Shown here piece by piece: positions 1 through 8,518 of a stretch of 19,759 nucleotides of DNA. Position 1 is the first letter of the stretch; each line of letters begins with the position of its first letter. The DNA is taken from assembly GCA_000434215.1 (NCBI GenBank), contig HF999660.1:14809-34567 (forward strand), written 5' to 3'. The notes under the pieces are model-generated. The model worked only from the letters and a program-made list of their open reading frames with translations, made no database searches and had not been told where the DNA came from. The position numbers and the translations under genes were made by a program. This DNA comes from Bacteroides sp. CAG:144. Its GTDB lineage: Bacteria > Bacteroidota > Bacteroidia > Bacteroidales > UBA11471.

Positions 1-262
1 CGGGATCGCCGTGTATGGTTATATAAGCCAAATCGAAAAGAATCTTTTCTCCGCCATACACAAACGAAAAATCACTGCGATCGATATCTATCGGACTTTC
101 TCCGTCGAGCTCCACCGTCCAACGATCACGCTCTATATCCACCAGATAAATGGCATAACGTTCGGCATCGAGAAATGATGCGATTCCCTGCGCACTATGA
201 CGCGAAACGACATTCTCGGAAGAATATCCCCCGAAAACTACGGCAATATTACGTTTTTTCAT
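1..262 (-). CDS. ddl: D-alanine--D-alanine ligase, N-terminal part (cut by window start)
   Basis: The first 87 codons of a D-Ala-D-Ala ligase, the cytoplasmic ATP-dependent enzyme that makes the D-Ala-D-Ala dipeptide for peptidoglycan precursors. The protein starts MKKRNIAVVFGGYSSENVVS and includes the N-terminal glycine-rich FGGYSSE segment and a YITIHGDP segment near the window edge, both typical of Bacteroidetes Ddl. The ATP-grasp domain lies outside the window. The ATG at 262-260 follows the rluD-like stop by 51 bp, on the same strand, so the gene is probably the third gene of the PASTA-rluD-ddl operon. The truncation is due only to the window border; nothing indicates a broken gene. Confidence 0.9.
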   Translation of the reverse strand, partial: MKKRNIAVVFGGYSSENVVSRHSAQGIASFLDAERYAIYLVDIERDRWTVELDGESPIDIDRSDFSFVYGGEKILFDLAYITIHGDP

Positions 263-313
263 TGTTTTACCCAAAATAATTGCACTCTATATAATTTGTG
301 ATAAATCTTATAT

Positions 314-1375
314 TCAACAGATTACTTCTCTGCTACCTGCATAAGTACGCCACCGGTCGATAAGAGCAGTCATATCGGCAGGTAACTCCGAATCGAAAAA
401 AAGCGTCTCGCCGGTCGACGGGTGCACAAATCCCAACGTCTTGGCATGTAACGCCTGACGGGGACATAACTCGAAACAATTATGTACAAACTGTTTATAC
501 TTGGCAAACGTCGTTCCTTTCAATATTTCATTTCCGCCATATCGGGCGTCGTTGAAAAGCGTATGGCCTATATATTTCATGTGTACCCTTATCTGATGGG
601 TACGACCGGTCTCCAAGCGACATTCCACAAGCGAAACATATCCCAGTTGCTCAAGCACCGTATAATGCGTAACCGCCGTTTTCCCCTGACTCCCGTCGGG
701 AAAAACGGTCATCTGCAAGCGGTCTTTCGGGTTACGACCGATATTCCCCTCGATACGTCCGGAAGATTCTTCCATACGCCCCCAGACCAATGCCACATAC
801 TTACGTTGCGTAGTCTTCTCAAAAAATTGTTTTCCGAGGGAGGTTTTGGCTTCGGGCGTTTTTGCGATAACCAGCAAGCCCGAAGTATCTTTGTCGATAC
901 GATGCACCAACCCCAACCGAGGATCGGTTACATCGAAATCGGGGTCATCTCTAAATCGATAAGCCAATGCATTGAGCAGCGTCCCCGTATAATTCCCGTG
1001 TCCGGGGTGGACGACCAATCCGGCCGGTTTATTCACGACCAGCACTTCGCGGTCTTCATATACGACATCGAGAGGAATATTTTCGGGTAGAATTTCATTT
1101 TCATAGGGAGGCCGATCCATGACAATGGATACGACATCGAGCGGTTTTATCCGGTAATTCGATTTCACCGGTTTTCCATTCACCAAAATACAACCGGCCT
1201 CGGCAGCCTGCTGTATCCGGTTACGGGAAATATTTCCCGTACGGGCAACAAGAAACTTATCGATACGCAGTAAGTCCTGACCCTTATCTGCAACAAACTT
1301 ATAGTGCTCGTACATCTGCCGGGTATCCCCGTCGTCAAGCTCTATATCATCGTCATATTTATTCTCGTCTTCCAT
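314..1375 (-). CDS. rluD: RluD/RluA-family 23S rRNA pseudouridine synthase
   Basis: A 353-aa enzyme that isomerises uridine to pseudouridine in RNA, most likely in 23S rRNA. An S4 RNA-binding domain lies at about residues 35-82 (LLRIDKFLVARTGNISRNRI). The catalytic domain carries the family signature GLVHRIDKDTSGLLV, with the catalytic Asp at about residue 161, and the RTHQIRVHM motif at about 258-266. An acidic extension of about 20 residues precedes the S4 domain. The start lies 11 bp after the PASTA gene stop, so the two genes are surely co-transcribed. The ddl start follows 51 bp after its stop. The family is certain. The precise target (RluD-type U1911/1915/1917) is inferred from the S4-plus-catalytic layout and not proven. 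Confidence 0.93.
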   Translation of the reverse strand: MEDENKYDDDIELDDGDTRQMYEHYKFVADKGQDLLRIDKFLVARTGNISRNRIQQAAEAGCILVNGKPVKSNYRIKPLDVVSIVMDRPPYENEILPENIPLDVVYEDREVLVVNKPAGLVVHPGHGNYTGTLLNALAYRFRDDPDFDVTDPRLGLVHRIDKDTSGLLVIAKTPEAKTSLGKQFFEKTTQRKYVALVWGRMEESSGRIEGNIGRNPKDRLQMTVFPDGSQGKTAVTHYTVLEQLGYVSLVECRLETGRTHQIRVHMKYIGHTLFNDARYGGNEILKGTTFAKYKQFVHNCFELCPRQALHAKTLGFVHPSTGETLFFDSELPADMTALIDRWRTYAGSREVIC

Positions 1376-1386
1376 GTCGGAACGAG

Positions 1387-2034
1387 TTAAAAATCCGGTA
1401 AAACTGAGGTATCCAAAGAAAGAGAATCGACCATCAGCGAATCCGCAGCCAACGAATCTTTCGATGCCACGACCTTCCGGGTCGGGGCATACACGCCGTT
1501 ACCGACAGAAAACGTAATGCGTGCCGTTACGGGCAGACGATCCCCCGCCTCGACAGGGCGTCCGTCGGCCATTACATTCAAGACCAAGTCTTTATACTCC
1601 GAATTCCAATAAATAATCTGCGGAGCAGAAAGCCCCAACCCCTTGACGATAGCCTCGGCCTGACGATACGAGAGATTTCGCAACTCGGGAACTGCAATTT
1701 TACGGGGACTCAACGCATTTATGGTCAAATATATCGTACGTCCGTGTTTCACAGCACTTCCTGCACGGGGAACTTGGTCGAGAACAATGCCTTTCTCCAT
1801 ACCATCGATATACATCGAGTCTATTACCGTCGAGCGCATGCCCCCTTCCGATAAAGCGATATCGGCATCGAGATAATACAACCCGCAGACATCGGGCACT
1901 TCCGCCACATCTCCATGCCGCGTATAGTGATCGAGCCAAAAGAAAAGGATAACGACAGCCAAAACAGCCACCGCCAACATGATAAGGATATGCAATCCGA
2001 GCGATAAAAAACGAATACGCACTTTCACAACCAC
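1387..2034 (-). CDS. PASTA-domain membrane protein
   Basis: A 215-aa single-pass membrane protein. A transmembrane helix lies at about residues 12-33, followed by two PASTA repeats at about 45-107 (EVPDVCGLYYLDAD...) and 113-178 (VPELRNLSYRQAEAIV...). PASTA domains bind peptidoglycan fragments or beta-lactams in kinases and PBPs, but no kinase or transpeptidase domain is fused here. The start is a GTG directly after an in-frame TAA. No ATG lies before the membrane helix, so GTG at 2034 (or GTG 2028) is the best choice. The C-terminus (about residues 193-212) is a period-5 Asp-Ser-Leu repeat. It heads an operon with the pseudouridine synthase and ddl, which suggests a cell-wall sensing or scaffolding role (inference). 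Confidence 0.87.
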   Translation of the reverse strand: MVVKVRIRFLSLGLHILIMLAVAVLAVVILFFWLDHYTRHGDVAEVPDVCGLYYLDADIALSEGGMRSTVIDSMYIDGMEKGIVLDQVPRAGSAVKHGRTIYLTINALSPRKIAVPELRNLSYRQAEAIVKGLGLSAPQIIYWNSEYKDLVLNVMADGRPVEAGDRLPVTARITFSVGNGVYAPTRKVVASKDSLAADSLMVDSLSLDTSVLPDF

Positions 2035-2055
2035 TTATTTTTCCTAAGAATGCTG

Positions 2056-2063
2056 CAAAGATA
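2056..2063 (-). promoter_or_regulatory. Candidate -7 promoter element for the PASTA-rluD-ddl operon
   Basis: Read on the minus strand this is TATCTTTG, an exact match to the Bacteroidetes -7 consensus TAnnTTTG. It lies 22 bp before the GTG start, giving a leader of roughly 15 nt. I see no clear TTTG -33 element at the expected spacing. Confidence 0.5.
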
Positions 2064-2172
2064 ACATAATTTCAAAGGAAAATCAGGTATACCTATTTAT
2101 TTTGCCGAAGAAAATTTCTAAAATGTATCTTATAAAAAAGCGTGCCAATCGTTTTTTACCACAGAAAGTGAT

Positions 2173-2180
2173 TATCTTTG
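2173..2180 (+). promoter_or_regulatory. Candidate -7 promoter element for the coiled-coil gene
   Basis: TATCTTTG matches TAnnTTTG exactly. A T-rich GTTTTTT about 16-20 bp upstream (2151-2157) could stand in for the -33 element. It is divergent from the PASTA-operon promoter and leaves a 5' leader of about 120 nt before the start at 2306. That leader has an imperfect hairpin near 2195-2223 and no ATG. Confidence 0.5.
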
Positions 2181-2305
2181 CCTTGAAGTAGGGCCTTTCT
2201 TGTTGGTTAACAATAGAAAAGGAAATTTTCTCATTGGTAGCGCGACGGACACCCCTGCTCATTTTCCAAATTCAAAGTTTTCTCTAATTCCAAATACAAT
2301 CAAGA

Positions 2306-3202
2306 ATGAAAAAGCAGGTCTCAATCATTTGGCTTATTATCAGTGCCGTTCTGATAATACTCACAGGCGCTCTTCTTGCATACGTCTATTGGCAACGGTC
2401 GGAAATGAGAAATTTCAAAGAGCATATAAACATAGAAAACGAACGGGAAAAACTCGAAGAAGAATATACAGCAATCTTCCAAGAATACAGACAATACGAA
2501 AACAATAGAGTGTGGATCAATAACGACTCCCTGATACAAAAACTCGACCGTGAAAAAACAAGAGTCCAACGCCTGCTTGAAGAACTGCGCAACCGGAAAA
2601 ACATCGATGCACTCACCATAGATTCTTTACACAAAGAATTACAATGTTTGCGTAATAACATCAAAATCTATCAAACTACCATCGACTCACTCAATAGGGA
2701 AAACCGACAACTAAAAGCCGAAAAAAACGATGCGCTCTCGCGTTATCAAAAAGCCACCCGAGAAGCAGACCAATTACAAAAAGACAATTACGAGCTGAAC
2801 GAGAAAGTCAATCTGGCCGCCCGACTCGAAGCGATAAATATCGAAATACGCACGTTGAACAAACGCGGTAGGAAAAGTACCGATAAAGACAAGGTCTCCC
2901 GACTGAAAATAAATTTCTCCATCGCCCGAAACACAATGGCTCCTACCGGAGAAAAAAGAGTTTACGTATGCATCAAGAAACCCGACGGTACTACGCTGGT
3001 CAAAGACCGGGGCAACACATTTTTCTTGGCAGGTAAAGAATATTACTATTCCCTGCAACAAATTATCGATTACACCGGAAACAATGAAAAAATGTACTTT
3101 ACATGGCAAGTCGAAGAATACTTGCCCTCCGGGCTCTACCGGATCGATATATTTGCCGATAATCAGCTTATTGGAGCAGAAAGTTTCTCTCTGAACGATT
3201 GA
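2306..3202 (+). CDS. Membrane-anchored coiled-coil protein of unknown function
   Basis: A 298-aa protein I cannot assign to a named family. It has a short cytoplasmic start, one transmembrane helix (about residues 7-27), and a long charged coiled coil (about 38-180, rich in E/K/R/Q/N with leucine heptads). A compact, probably beta-rich C-terminal domain follows (about 195-298) with motifs such as RVYVCIKKPDGTTLV and LPSGLYRIDIFADNQLIG. The topology suggests that the coil and C-terminal domain face the periplasm. Proteins of this shape are often mislabelled SMC-like; the ATPase motifs of SMC are absent. It is a single-gene unit, with its own promoter element upstream and about 315 bp before the next gene. 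The C-terminal domain resembles a ligand- or partner-binding beta sandwich only by inference. Confidence 0.85.
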   Translation: MKKQVSIIWLIISAVLIILTGALLAYVYWQRSEMRNFKEHINIENEREKLEEEYTAIFQEYRQYENNRVWINNDSLIQKLDREKTRVQRLLEELRNRKNIDALTIDSLHKELQCLRNNIKIYQTTIDSLNRENRQLKAEKNDALSRYQKATREADQLQKDNYELNEKVNLAARLEAINIEIRTLNKRGRKSTDKDKVSRLKINFSIARNTMAPTGEKRVYVCIKKPDGTTLVKDRGNTFFLAGKEYYYSLQQIIDYTGNNEKMYFTWQVEEYLPSGLYRIDIFADNQLIGAESFSLND

Positions 3203-3228
3203 TCCTGCGACTATCTACTCATTGTTTT

Positions 3229-3259
3229 ATTCGAGATCGAATTGTTCGATTTGTCGAAT
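3229..3259 (+). repeat. Nested inverted repeat downstream of the coiled-coil gene
   Basis: The arms ATTCGA/TCGAAT and ATCGAA/TTCGAT nest around a TTG loop, giving about 12 paired bases with small bulges. No U-run follows, so it is not a clear intrinsic terminator. It could be an mRNA 3' end structure or a protein-binding dyad. The rest of the gene-free stretch 3203-3517 holds only the -7 element at 3351 and an A-rich leader. Confidence 0.3.
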
Positions 3260-3350
3260 ACTGTCTCCTATTGGGAATAAACCTGTGAAAATAGCTAAAA
3301 TAGACAAAATCTATCACTGAAAAACGAATAAAAAGCCCAATTAAAAATTC

Positions 3351-3358
3351 TATATTTG
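3351..3358 (+). promoter_or_regulatory. Candidate -7 promoter element of the TolC-HlyD-ABC operon
   Basis: TATATTTG matches the Bacteroidetes -7 consensus. No TTG lies at the expected -33 spacing. The predicted leader of about 155 nt to the start at 3518 is very A-rich and contains no ATG. No regulator gene is adjacent. Confidence 0.5.
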
Positions 3359-3517
3359 CCCCACAAAAAAAAGAAAAAGCGAACAATCTCATCTCAATTT
3401 CGGGAAAGAAGCGGCTTTTCAACCAGAAAGAAAAAACCAATTGAAAAATATCGACTCCTTTTCCAACAAATAGAGGCATAAAATTGTATATAAAGACAAA
3501 CATCAATAAACGAAAAA

Positions 3518-4975
3518 ATGAAAAAGCGTATCCTCATAGGTGTTCTCGGTCTGCTCACCGCCATACCGTTCTGGGCACAACAGCCGCTTACCCTCGACTC
3601 TTGCCGGCAAATGGCCCTGCGCAACAACAAGCAACTGCGTATGGCCGAAGCCAAAATAAATGCCGCACATTACAACCGTAAAGCGGCATTCACGGCCTAC
3701 CTGCCAGGCATAGATGTTACCGGAGGGTATATTTACAATTCCCGAGAAATATCGTTGCTCAACGATAATCTCAAAAATTCCCTGCCTCAAATGGGATCGG
3801 CTCTAAGCCAATCGCTGACCGAAATGGCCGCAACAAATCCGGCATTAGGACAGCTACTTGCTTCGCTCGGGAATCTCGATCTGGCCACCCCCCTCAATAA
3901 TGTCGGGCAAAAAATCGTCGACGAATTCCGCACAGATACTCGAAACATGTGGGCCGGAGCCGTAACCCTCACCCAGCCTATCTACATGGGAGGAAAATTA
4001 CGTGCGTATAACAAAATAACCCGATATGCCGAGGAATTGGCCAAAAGTCAACAAAATACCGCCGCACAAGAAGTCGTGTACCAAGTAGACGAACTTTATT
4101 GGCAGGTAGTATCGCTCACTTACAAAAAACAACTCGCCGAAAGTTATGCCGCACTTATCGATTCGCTGCAATACAACGTACAGGCCATGATAGAAGAAGG
4201 TGTCGCCACACAATCGGACGGACTGACGGTTGCCGTCAGAGCAAACGAGGCTCAAATCACACTCACACAAGTCGATAACGGATTGAGCCTCGCCAAAATG
4301 GTACTCGCCCAAGTATGCGGTATGCCCATCGACTGCGAATTCTCGCTTTACGACGAAGTTACACCCATCGAAAACAATACCCTGACGGCCCAGCCTGTTC
4401 CTCTCGACATGGAAAGCGTATTTGCCAACCGTAGTGAAATACAGAGTCTTTCTCTTGCAGAAAAGATTTACCACAACAAACAAAAAGTCGCTTTCTCGGG
4501 TATGCTGCCAACGGTTGCCCTCACCGGTAATTACATGATTTCAAACCCCAACCTATTCAACGGGTTTGAAAAAGAATTCAAAGGAGTTTTCAACGTAGGC
4601 GTATTGGTGCGCATACCGCTTTTGCATTGGGGTGAAAATGTATATAAGTACAGAGCTGCCAAATCGGAAAGTCTCATTGCCCGCCTTGAAATAGAAGACG
4701 CCAAAGAAAAAATCGAATTGCAGGTAAACCAAGCGACATTCAAAGTCGACGAGGCACGAAAACGACTCGGCATGACTGCCAAAAATCTCGAAAAAGCCGA
4801 TGAGAACCTGCGCAATGCACAAGTAGGCTTCGGAGAAGGAGTCCTCACCACCGATAATGTTCTCGAAGCCCAAACAGCATGGTTAAAAGCTCAATCGGAA
4901 CATATTGATGCCGAAATAGATACTAAATTATGCGAGGTATACCTCTCCAAAGCTTTGGGAAATATGAAATACTAA
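3518..4975 (+). CDS. TolC-family outer-membrane efflux protein
   Basis: A 485-aa outer-membrane channel subunit with a cleavable signal peptide (MKKRILIGVLGLLTAIPFWA, cleavage near residue 20) and no lipobox. Two long alpha-helical repeats of the OEP family follow: LTLDSCRQMALRNNKQLRMAEAKI at the first helix, and the second repeat ending GEGVLTTDNVLEAQTAWLKAQSEHIDAEIDTKL. This trimeric channel should form the exit duct for the adaptor and inner-membrane permeases encoded just downstream (34 bp gap to the next gene). It has the length usual for the family. The substrate cannot be read from the sequence. Confidence 0.92.
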   Translation: MKKRILIGVLGLLTAIPFWAQQPLTLDSCRQMALRNNKQLRMAEAKINAAHYNRKAAFTAYLPGIDVTGGYIYNSREISLLNDNLKNSLPQMGSALSQSLTEMAATNPALGQLLASLGNLDLATPLNNVGQKIVDEFRTDTRNMWAGAVTLTQPIYMGGKLRAYNKITRYAEELAKSQQNTAAQEVVYQVDELYWQVVSLTYKKQLAESYAALIDSLQYNVQAMIEEGVATQSDGLTVAVRANEAQITLTQVDNGLSLAKMVLAQVCGMPIDCEFSLYDEVTPIENNTLTAQPVPLDMESVFANRSEIQSLSLAEKIYHNKQKVAFSGMLPTVALTGNYMISNPNLFNGFEKEFKGVFNVGVLVRIPLLHWGENVYKYRAAKSESLIARLEIEDAKEKIELQVNQATFKVDEARKRLGMTAKNLEKADENLRNAQVGFGEGVLTTDNVLEAQTAWLKAQSEHIDAEIDTKLCEVYLSKALGNMKY

Positions 4976-5009
4976 TTTTCTGACGTCAAATCAAAAAAAA
5001 CGACATACA

Positions 5010-6014
5010 ATGGACACTCCTAAAAGAGACAAAGAAAAAGGCCTGACCATCGGATTGGTAGCCATTATCATCGTCATCGTGATTCTCGCCCTTATCGGAT
5101 TTTTCCTTCTGGAACCGAGAACCGAGACCATACAGGGACAAGCCGAAGCTACCCAAATACGCATATCCGGTAAATTGCCGGGCCGCATCGCCGAATACTG
5201 GGTGGAAGAAGGACAACATGTACATCAAGGCGATACATTGGTGCGCATCTCATCACCCGACGCCGAAGCCAAACTCATGCAAGCCTCGGCAATGGAAAGT
5301 GTATACAAAGCCACAAACGAGAAAGTCGATAAAGGTGCACGCAGTGAAATCATTCAAGCGGCCTACGACATGTGGCAACAAGCAATAGCCGGGCTCGAAA
5401 TAGCAAAAAAATCTTTCGACCGCATGGAAGCCCTCTACCTGAAAGGTGTCGTTTCGGCTCAAAAACGAGATGAAGCCGAGGCCCAATACAAAGCTATGGT
5501 AGCAACAGAAAGTGCAGCCCGTTCGCAATACGAAATGGCACGCAACGGCGCCCAAATCGAAGACAAAGAGGCAGCAGCTGCTATGGTACGTGCCGCACAG
5601 GGAAGTGTAGATCAAGTGAAATCGGTCCTCGCCGACTCATACCTGACAGCCCCTATCGACGGAGAAATATCGGAAATATTTCCCCATGTCAGCGAACTGG
5701 TAGGAACCGGCGCCCCCATCATGAATATATTGGAGCTTGACGACATGTGGATAACCTTCAACGTCAGAGAAGAACTTTTACAAGATTTCACCATGGGGAA
5801 AGAGATCCAGGCCGTTATCCCTGCGCTCGGAAACAAAGAAGTTACGCTTAAAATTTACTTCATCAAAGATATGGGCACATACGCCGTATGGCGCGCCACA
5901 AAAGCGACAGGAGGATACGATGCACGTACGTTCCAAATCAAAGCTCGCCCTACGGCCAAGATAGAAAATTTGCGTCCGGGAATGTCGGTCCTCGTAAAGA
6001 AATCGCACGATTAA
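5010..6014 (+). CDS. HlyD/EmrA-type periplasmic adaptor
   Basis: A 334-aa membrane-fusion protein. A short charged cytoplasmic start leads into one N-terminal membrane anchor (about residues 12-34), so it is not a lipoprotein. The first half of a biotinyl-lipoyl domain lies at about 45-75 (ISGKLPGRIAEYWVEEGQHVHQGDTLVRI). An alpha-helical hairpin at about 85-190 is followed by the second lipoyl half (SYLTAPIDGEISEIFPHVSELVGTGAPIM) and a beta-barrel to the end (ENLRPGMSVLV). It bridges the TolC-type channel with the two permeases. Gaps of 34 bp upstream and 13 bp downstream support one operon. Confidence 0.92.
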   Translation: MDTPKRDKEKGLTIGLVAIIIVIVILALIGFFLLEPRTETIQGQAEATQIRISGKLPGRIAEYWVEEGQHVHQGDTLVRISSPDAEAKLMQASAMESVYKATNEKVDKGARSEIIQAAYDMWQQAIAGLEIAKKSFDRMEALYLKGVVSAQKRDEAEAQYKAMVATESAARSQYEMARNGAQIEDKEAAAAMVRAAQGSVDQVKSVLADSYLTAPIDGEISEIFPHVSELVGTGAPIMNILELDDMWITFNVREELLQDFTMGKEIQAVIPALGNKEVTLKIYFIKDMGTYAVWRATKATGGYDARTFQIKARPTAKIENLRPGMSVLVKKSHD

Positions 6015-6027
6015 AAAAACAGTCGTC

Positions 6028-7209
6028 ATGGGGAAATTCGTAACAGGTCCAAAAATATTGTGGAAGGTAATCGTCAGGGAGTTGCATCAACTGGTGTCGC
6101 GCCCCATTTACCTATTCTCTATCGTTATCGCGCCATTGCTGAGTTACGCATTCTTCCTCTCGCTGATGGACAACGGTCTGCCCGAAGAATTGCCCACCGC
6201 AGTAGTCGACCTCGACCACTCGGCGACCTCCCGTAATCTCACCCGCCAATTTACGACCGTGAGCTCGCTCTCCATAACAACGGAATATACCAGTTTCACC
6301 GAAGCGAGAAAGGCAATGCAAAAAAGCGAAATTTTCGGATTCGTAATCATACCGCCGTCTTTCGAAGCCGACCTTTACGCCAACCGCAGGCCAGAAATCT
6401 CTTATTATACCAACAGCGCGTATTTCATACCCAGCGCCCTGGAATTCCGCAGCTTCAAGACGACGACAACACTTGCAGCCGCAGCAGCGGTACAGCAGAC
6501 ACTGCTCGCCCGTGGTGAATACGAACGCGACATCATGCCGCAGATACAACCCATTACCGTAGATATGCACCCGCTGGGCAACCCGTGGACCAATTATTCG
6601 ATCTATCTCAACAATACGTTTCTCCCCGGCATACTCGAAGTCATCATACTGCTTACGACCATTTTCTCCATCGGGTCCGAAATAAAACACTCCACATCGA
6701 GAGAATGGCTCAGAATCGCCGACGACAATATATTGCTGGCTATTACCGGTAAACTGTTACCCCAGACGATATTGTTTTTCATCATGGGGGCCTTATGCCA
6801 GTCCCTGCTGTACGGATATTTTCAATTCCCGCTGCAAAACGGCATTTGGCCTATGCTGGCCGCCATGCTGCTATTTGTCATGGCGTTGCAGGGATTGAGT
6901 ATTTTTTTCATCTGCATTGCCCCTTCCCTACGTATCGCATTGAGTATCGGCGGACTTTTCGGCGTCGTATCATTCTCGCTGACGGGATTTTCATTCCCGG
7001 CCGAAGCCATGTACCCGGCATTCCACCTGCTTACCGATATTCTGCCTCTACGCCATTATTTCATTATATACGCCGATCAGGCTCTCAACGGTGTTCCTTT
7101 CTATTACAGCCGTATGCACTACATGGCGCTGTTTATATATATTCTTTTGGCTCTACCTTTCCTGCCTCTGCTCAAACGAGCACTGCGCAAGCAAGTGTAC
7201 ATCGCCTGA
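6028..7209 (+). CDS. ABC-2 type transporter permease (first of two)
   Basis: A 393-aa inner-membrane permease of the ABC-2/YhhJ-like family. TM1 lies at about residues 24-46. A large periplasmic domain of roughly 150 residues follows (VVDLDHSATSRNLTRQF, a typical start of this domain). Five membrane segments sit in the C-terminal half, from about 197, including FLPGILEVIILLTTIFSIG. The conserved loop LTDILPLRHYFIIYADQALNG appears before the last helix. It overlaps nothing and is 13 bp after the adaptor. It probably pairs with the next permease as a heterodimer. These families normally need an ATP-binding subunit, and none is present here. Confidence 0.9.
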   Translation: MGKFVTGPKILWKVIVRELHQLVSRPIYLFSIVIAPLLSYAFFLSLMDNGLPEELPTAVVDLDHSATSRNLTRQFTTVSSLSITTEYTSFTEARKAMQKSEIFGFVIIPPSFEADLYANRRPEISYYTNSAYFIPSALEFRSFKTTTTLAAAAAVQQTLLARGEYERDIMPQIQPITVDMHPLGNPWTNYSIYLNNTFLPGILEVIILLTTIFSIGSEIKHSTSREWLRIADDNILLAITGKLLPQTILFFIMGALCQSLLYGYFQFPLQNGIWPMLAAMLLFVMALQGLSIFFICIAPSLRIALSIGGLFGVVSFSLTGFSFPAEAMYPAFHLLTDILPLRHYFIIYADQALNGVPFYYSRMHYMALFIYILLALPFLPLLKRALRKQVYIA

Positions 7210-7227
7210 TTTCACAACTATACTGCA

Positions 7228-8445
7228 ATGGAAAACAGATTTTTCAAATCGATAAAAACAGGTCTTGCCGATATTTGCTACATCTGGCGTAAAGAATATG
7301 TAGCAGTATTCCGCGATGTCGGAGCCATGCTCTTTTTCTTTGCCCTGCCTTTTGCCTACCCGTTGCTGTATGCGTTCATATACAATACCGAGGTAGTATA
7401 CGACGTACCTCTCGCCGTAGTAGACAATTCCCGTACGCAACTGAGCCGGGAAATGTGCCGCAGGATCGACGCTTCTCCCAATACCGAAATTCTGTCTTAT
7501 TGCGCCAATCTCGACGAGGCGAAAGAGCTGATGTATAAACGCGACTGTTTCGGTATCTTGGAAATTCCCGGAGACTTCGACAAGAAATTGGCCCGAGGAG
7601 AACAAAGCCCGGTAATTTTCTATTCCGACATGAGCTTACTGCTGAATTACAAAAATTTCCTGATTACTCTCACCGATGTCTCACTCGATATGGGGAAAGA
7701 GTTGCAAAGCCGCACGCTCACGGGGGCGACGCCTGCGCAAATCGATATGGTAACCGACCCCATACCGTCTTTCTCGTTTGTACTATATAATCCGTCAGGA
7801 GGTTTCGCTTCATTTATCATTCCCGCCCTACTGGTCGTTATCTTGCAGCAGAGCATCATTCTCGGCATAGGGATTCTTGCCGGCGGACTTTATGAACATA
7901 GGAAACTGAGACATTACTACCAAAATCGGGAGAAAATACGCAACAATGTATTGCACCTTGTTTTAGGAAAAGCAATCTGCTATTACAGCCTGTTCATCGT
8001 TACAACCATGTATATGCTGCATATCATTCCCTGGCTTTTCGATTACCCGCAACTGGGAAATCAATGGGAGATATACTCTTTCATGGCTCCGTTCTTGCTG
8101 TCATCGATATTTTTCGGCATAACATTGTCGGTCTTCATTCGCGAACGAGAAAGCGTATTCCTGATTATCGTTTTCACCTCTATGATATTCCTCTTTGCCA
8201 GCGGCATTACATGGCCTTACGACCGTATGCCCGTAATCTGGCAAATCCTGGGCGGACTCATTCCCTCGACTTGGGGTGTCGAAGGTTTTATCCGTATGAA
8301 TACCGAAGGAGCTACCATCAGCGATGTACGGGGGCCGTTCCTCAACCTATGGATACTCACCGGTATCTATTTCGTAACGGCCTGCATCGTTTACAATTAT
8401 CAAATATGGAAAGATAAACGACGCAATCTACCCCAAGAGATCTAG
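7228..8445 (+). CDS. ABC-2 type transporter permease (second of two)
   Basis: A 405-aa paralogue of the preceding permease with the same layout. TM1 is at about residues 33-52. The periplasmic domain begins VPLAVVDNSRTQLSREM, and a C-terminal block of membrane helices includes GGFASFIIPALLVVILQQSIILGIGIL. The late loop ILGGLIPSTWGVEGFIRMN matches the final-loop region of its partner. The gene starts 18 bp after the first permease and ends just before a strong terminator, so it closes the operon. Together the two permeases would form the inner-membrane pore of an EmrA/YhiI-like export machine. The substrate is unknown. Confidence 0.9.
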   Translation: MENRFFKSIKTGLADICYIWRKEYVAVFRDVGAMLFFFALPFAYPLLYAFIYNTEVVYDVPLAVVDNSRTQLSREMCRRIDASPNTEILSYCANLDEAKELMYKRDCFGILEIPGDFDKKLARGEQSPVIFYSDMSLLLNYKNFLITLTDVSLDMGKELQSRTLTGATPAQIDMVTDPIPSFSFVLYNPSGGFASFIIPALLVVILQQSIILGIGILAGGLYEHRKLRHYYQNREKIRNNVLHLVLGKAICYYSLFIVTTMYMLHIIPWLFDYPQLGNQWEIYSFMAPFLLSSIFFGITLSVFIRERESVFLIIVFTSMIFLFASGITWPYDRMPVIWQILGGLIPSTWGVEGFIRMNTEGATISDVRGPFLNLWILTGIYFVTACIVYNYQIWKDKRRNLPQEI

Positions 8446-8454
8446 TCAGATAAC

Positions 8455-8496
8455 AAAAGGTGGGCGCGGAAAAAGTTTTTCCGCGCCCACCTTTTT
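8455..8496 (+). terminator. Perfect 20-bp-arm bidirectional intrinsic terminator
   Basis: The arms 8455-8474 and 8476-8495 are exact reverse complements around a single central G. The core is the GC-rich GGTGGGCGCGG, flanked by an A-run on the left and a T-run on the right. It therefore terminates the permease operon (plus) and can also terminate the convergent gldH transcript (minus). Confidence 0.93.
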
Positions 8497-8518
8497 GTTT
8501 CGAGATACTACAAAATTT

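Noticed and set aside
482..1090. A 202-codon open frame on the plus strand
   Set aside because: Antisense to the pseudouridine synthase catalytic domain; no recognisable motif and no promoter.
2200..2508. A 102-codon frame overlapping the start of the coiled-coil gene
   Set aside because: It begins at a TTG in the leader, runs out of phase over the TM and coil coding region, and has no protein-like features.
3229..3259. Nested dyad considered as terminator of the coiled-coil gene
   Set aside because: There is no U-run after the stem on either strand; it is kept only as a repeat.
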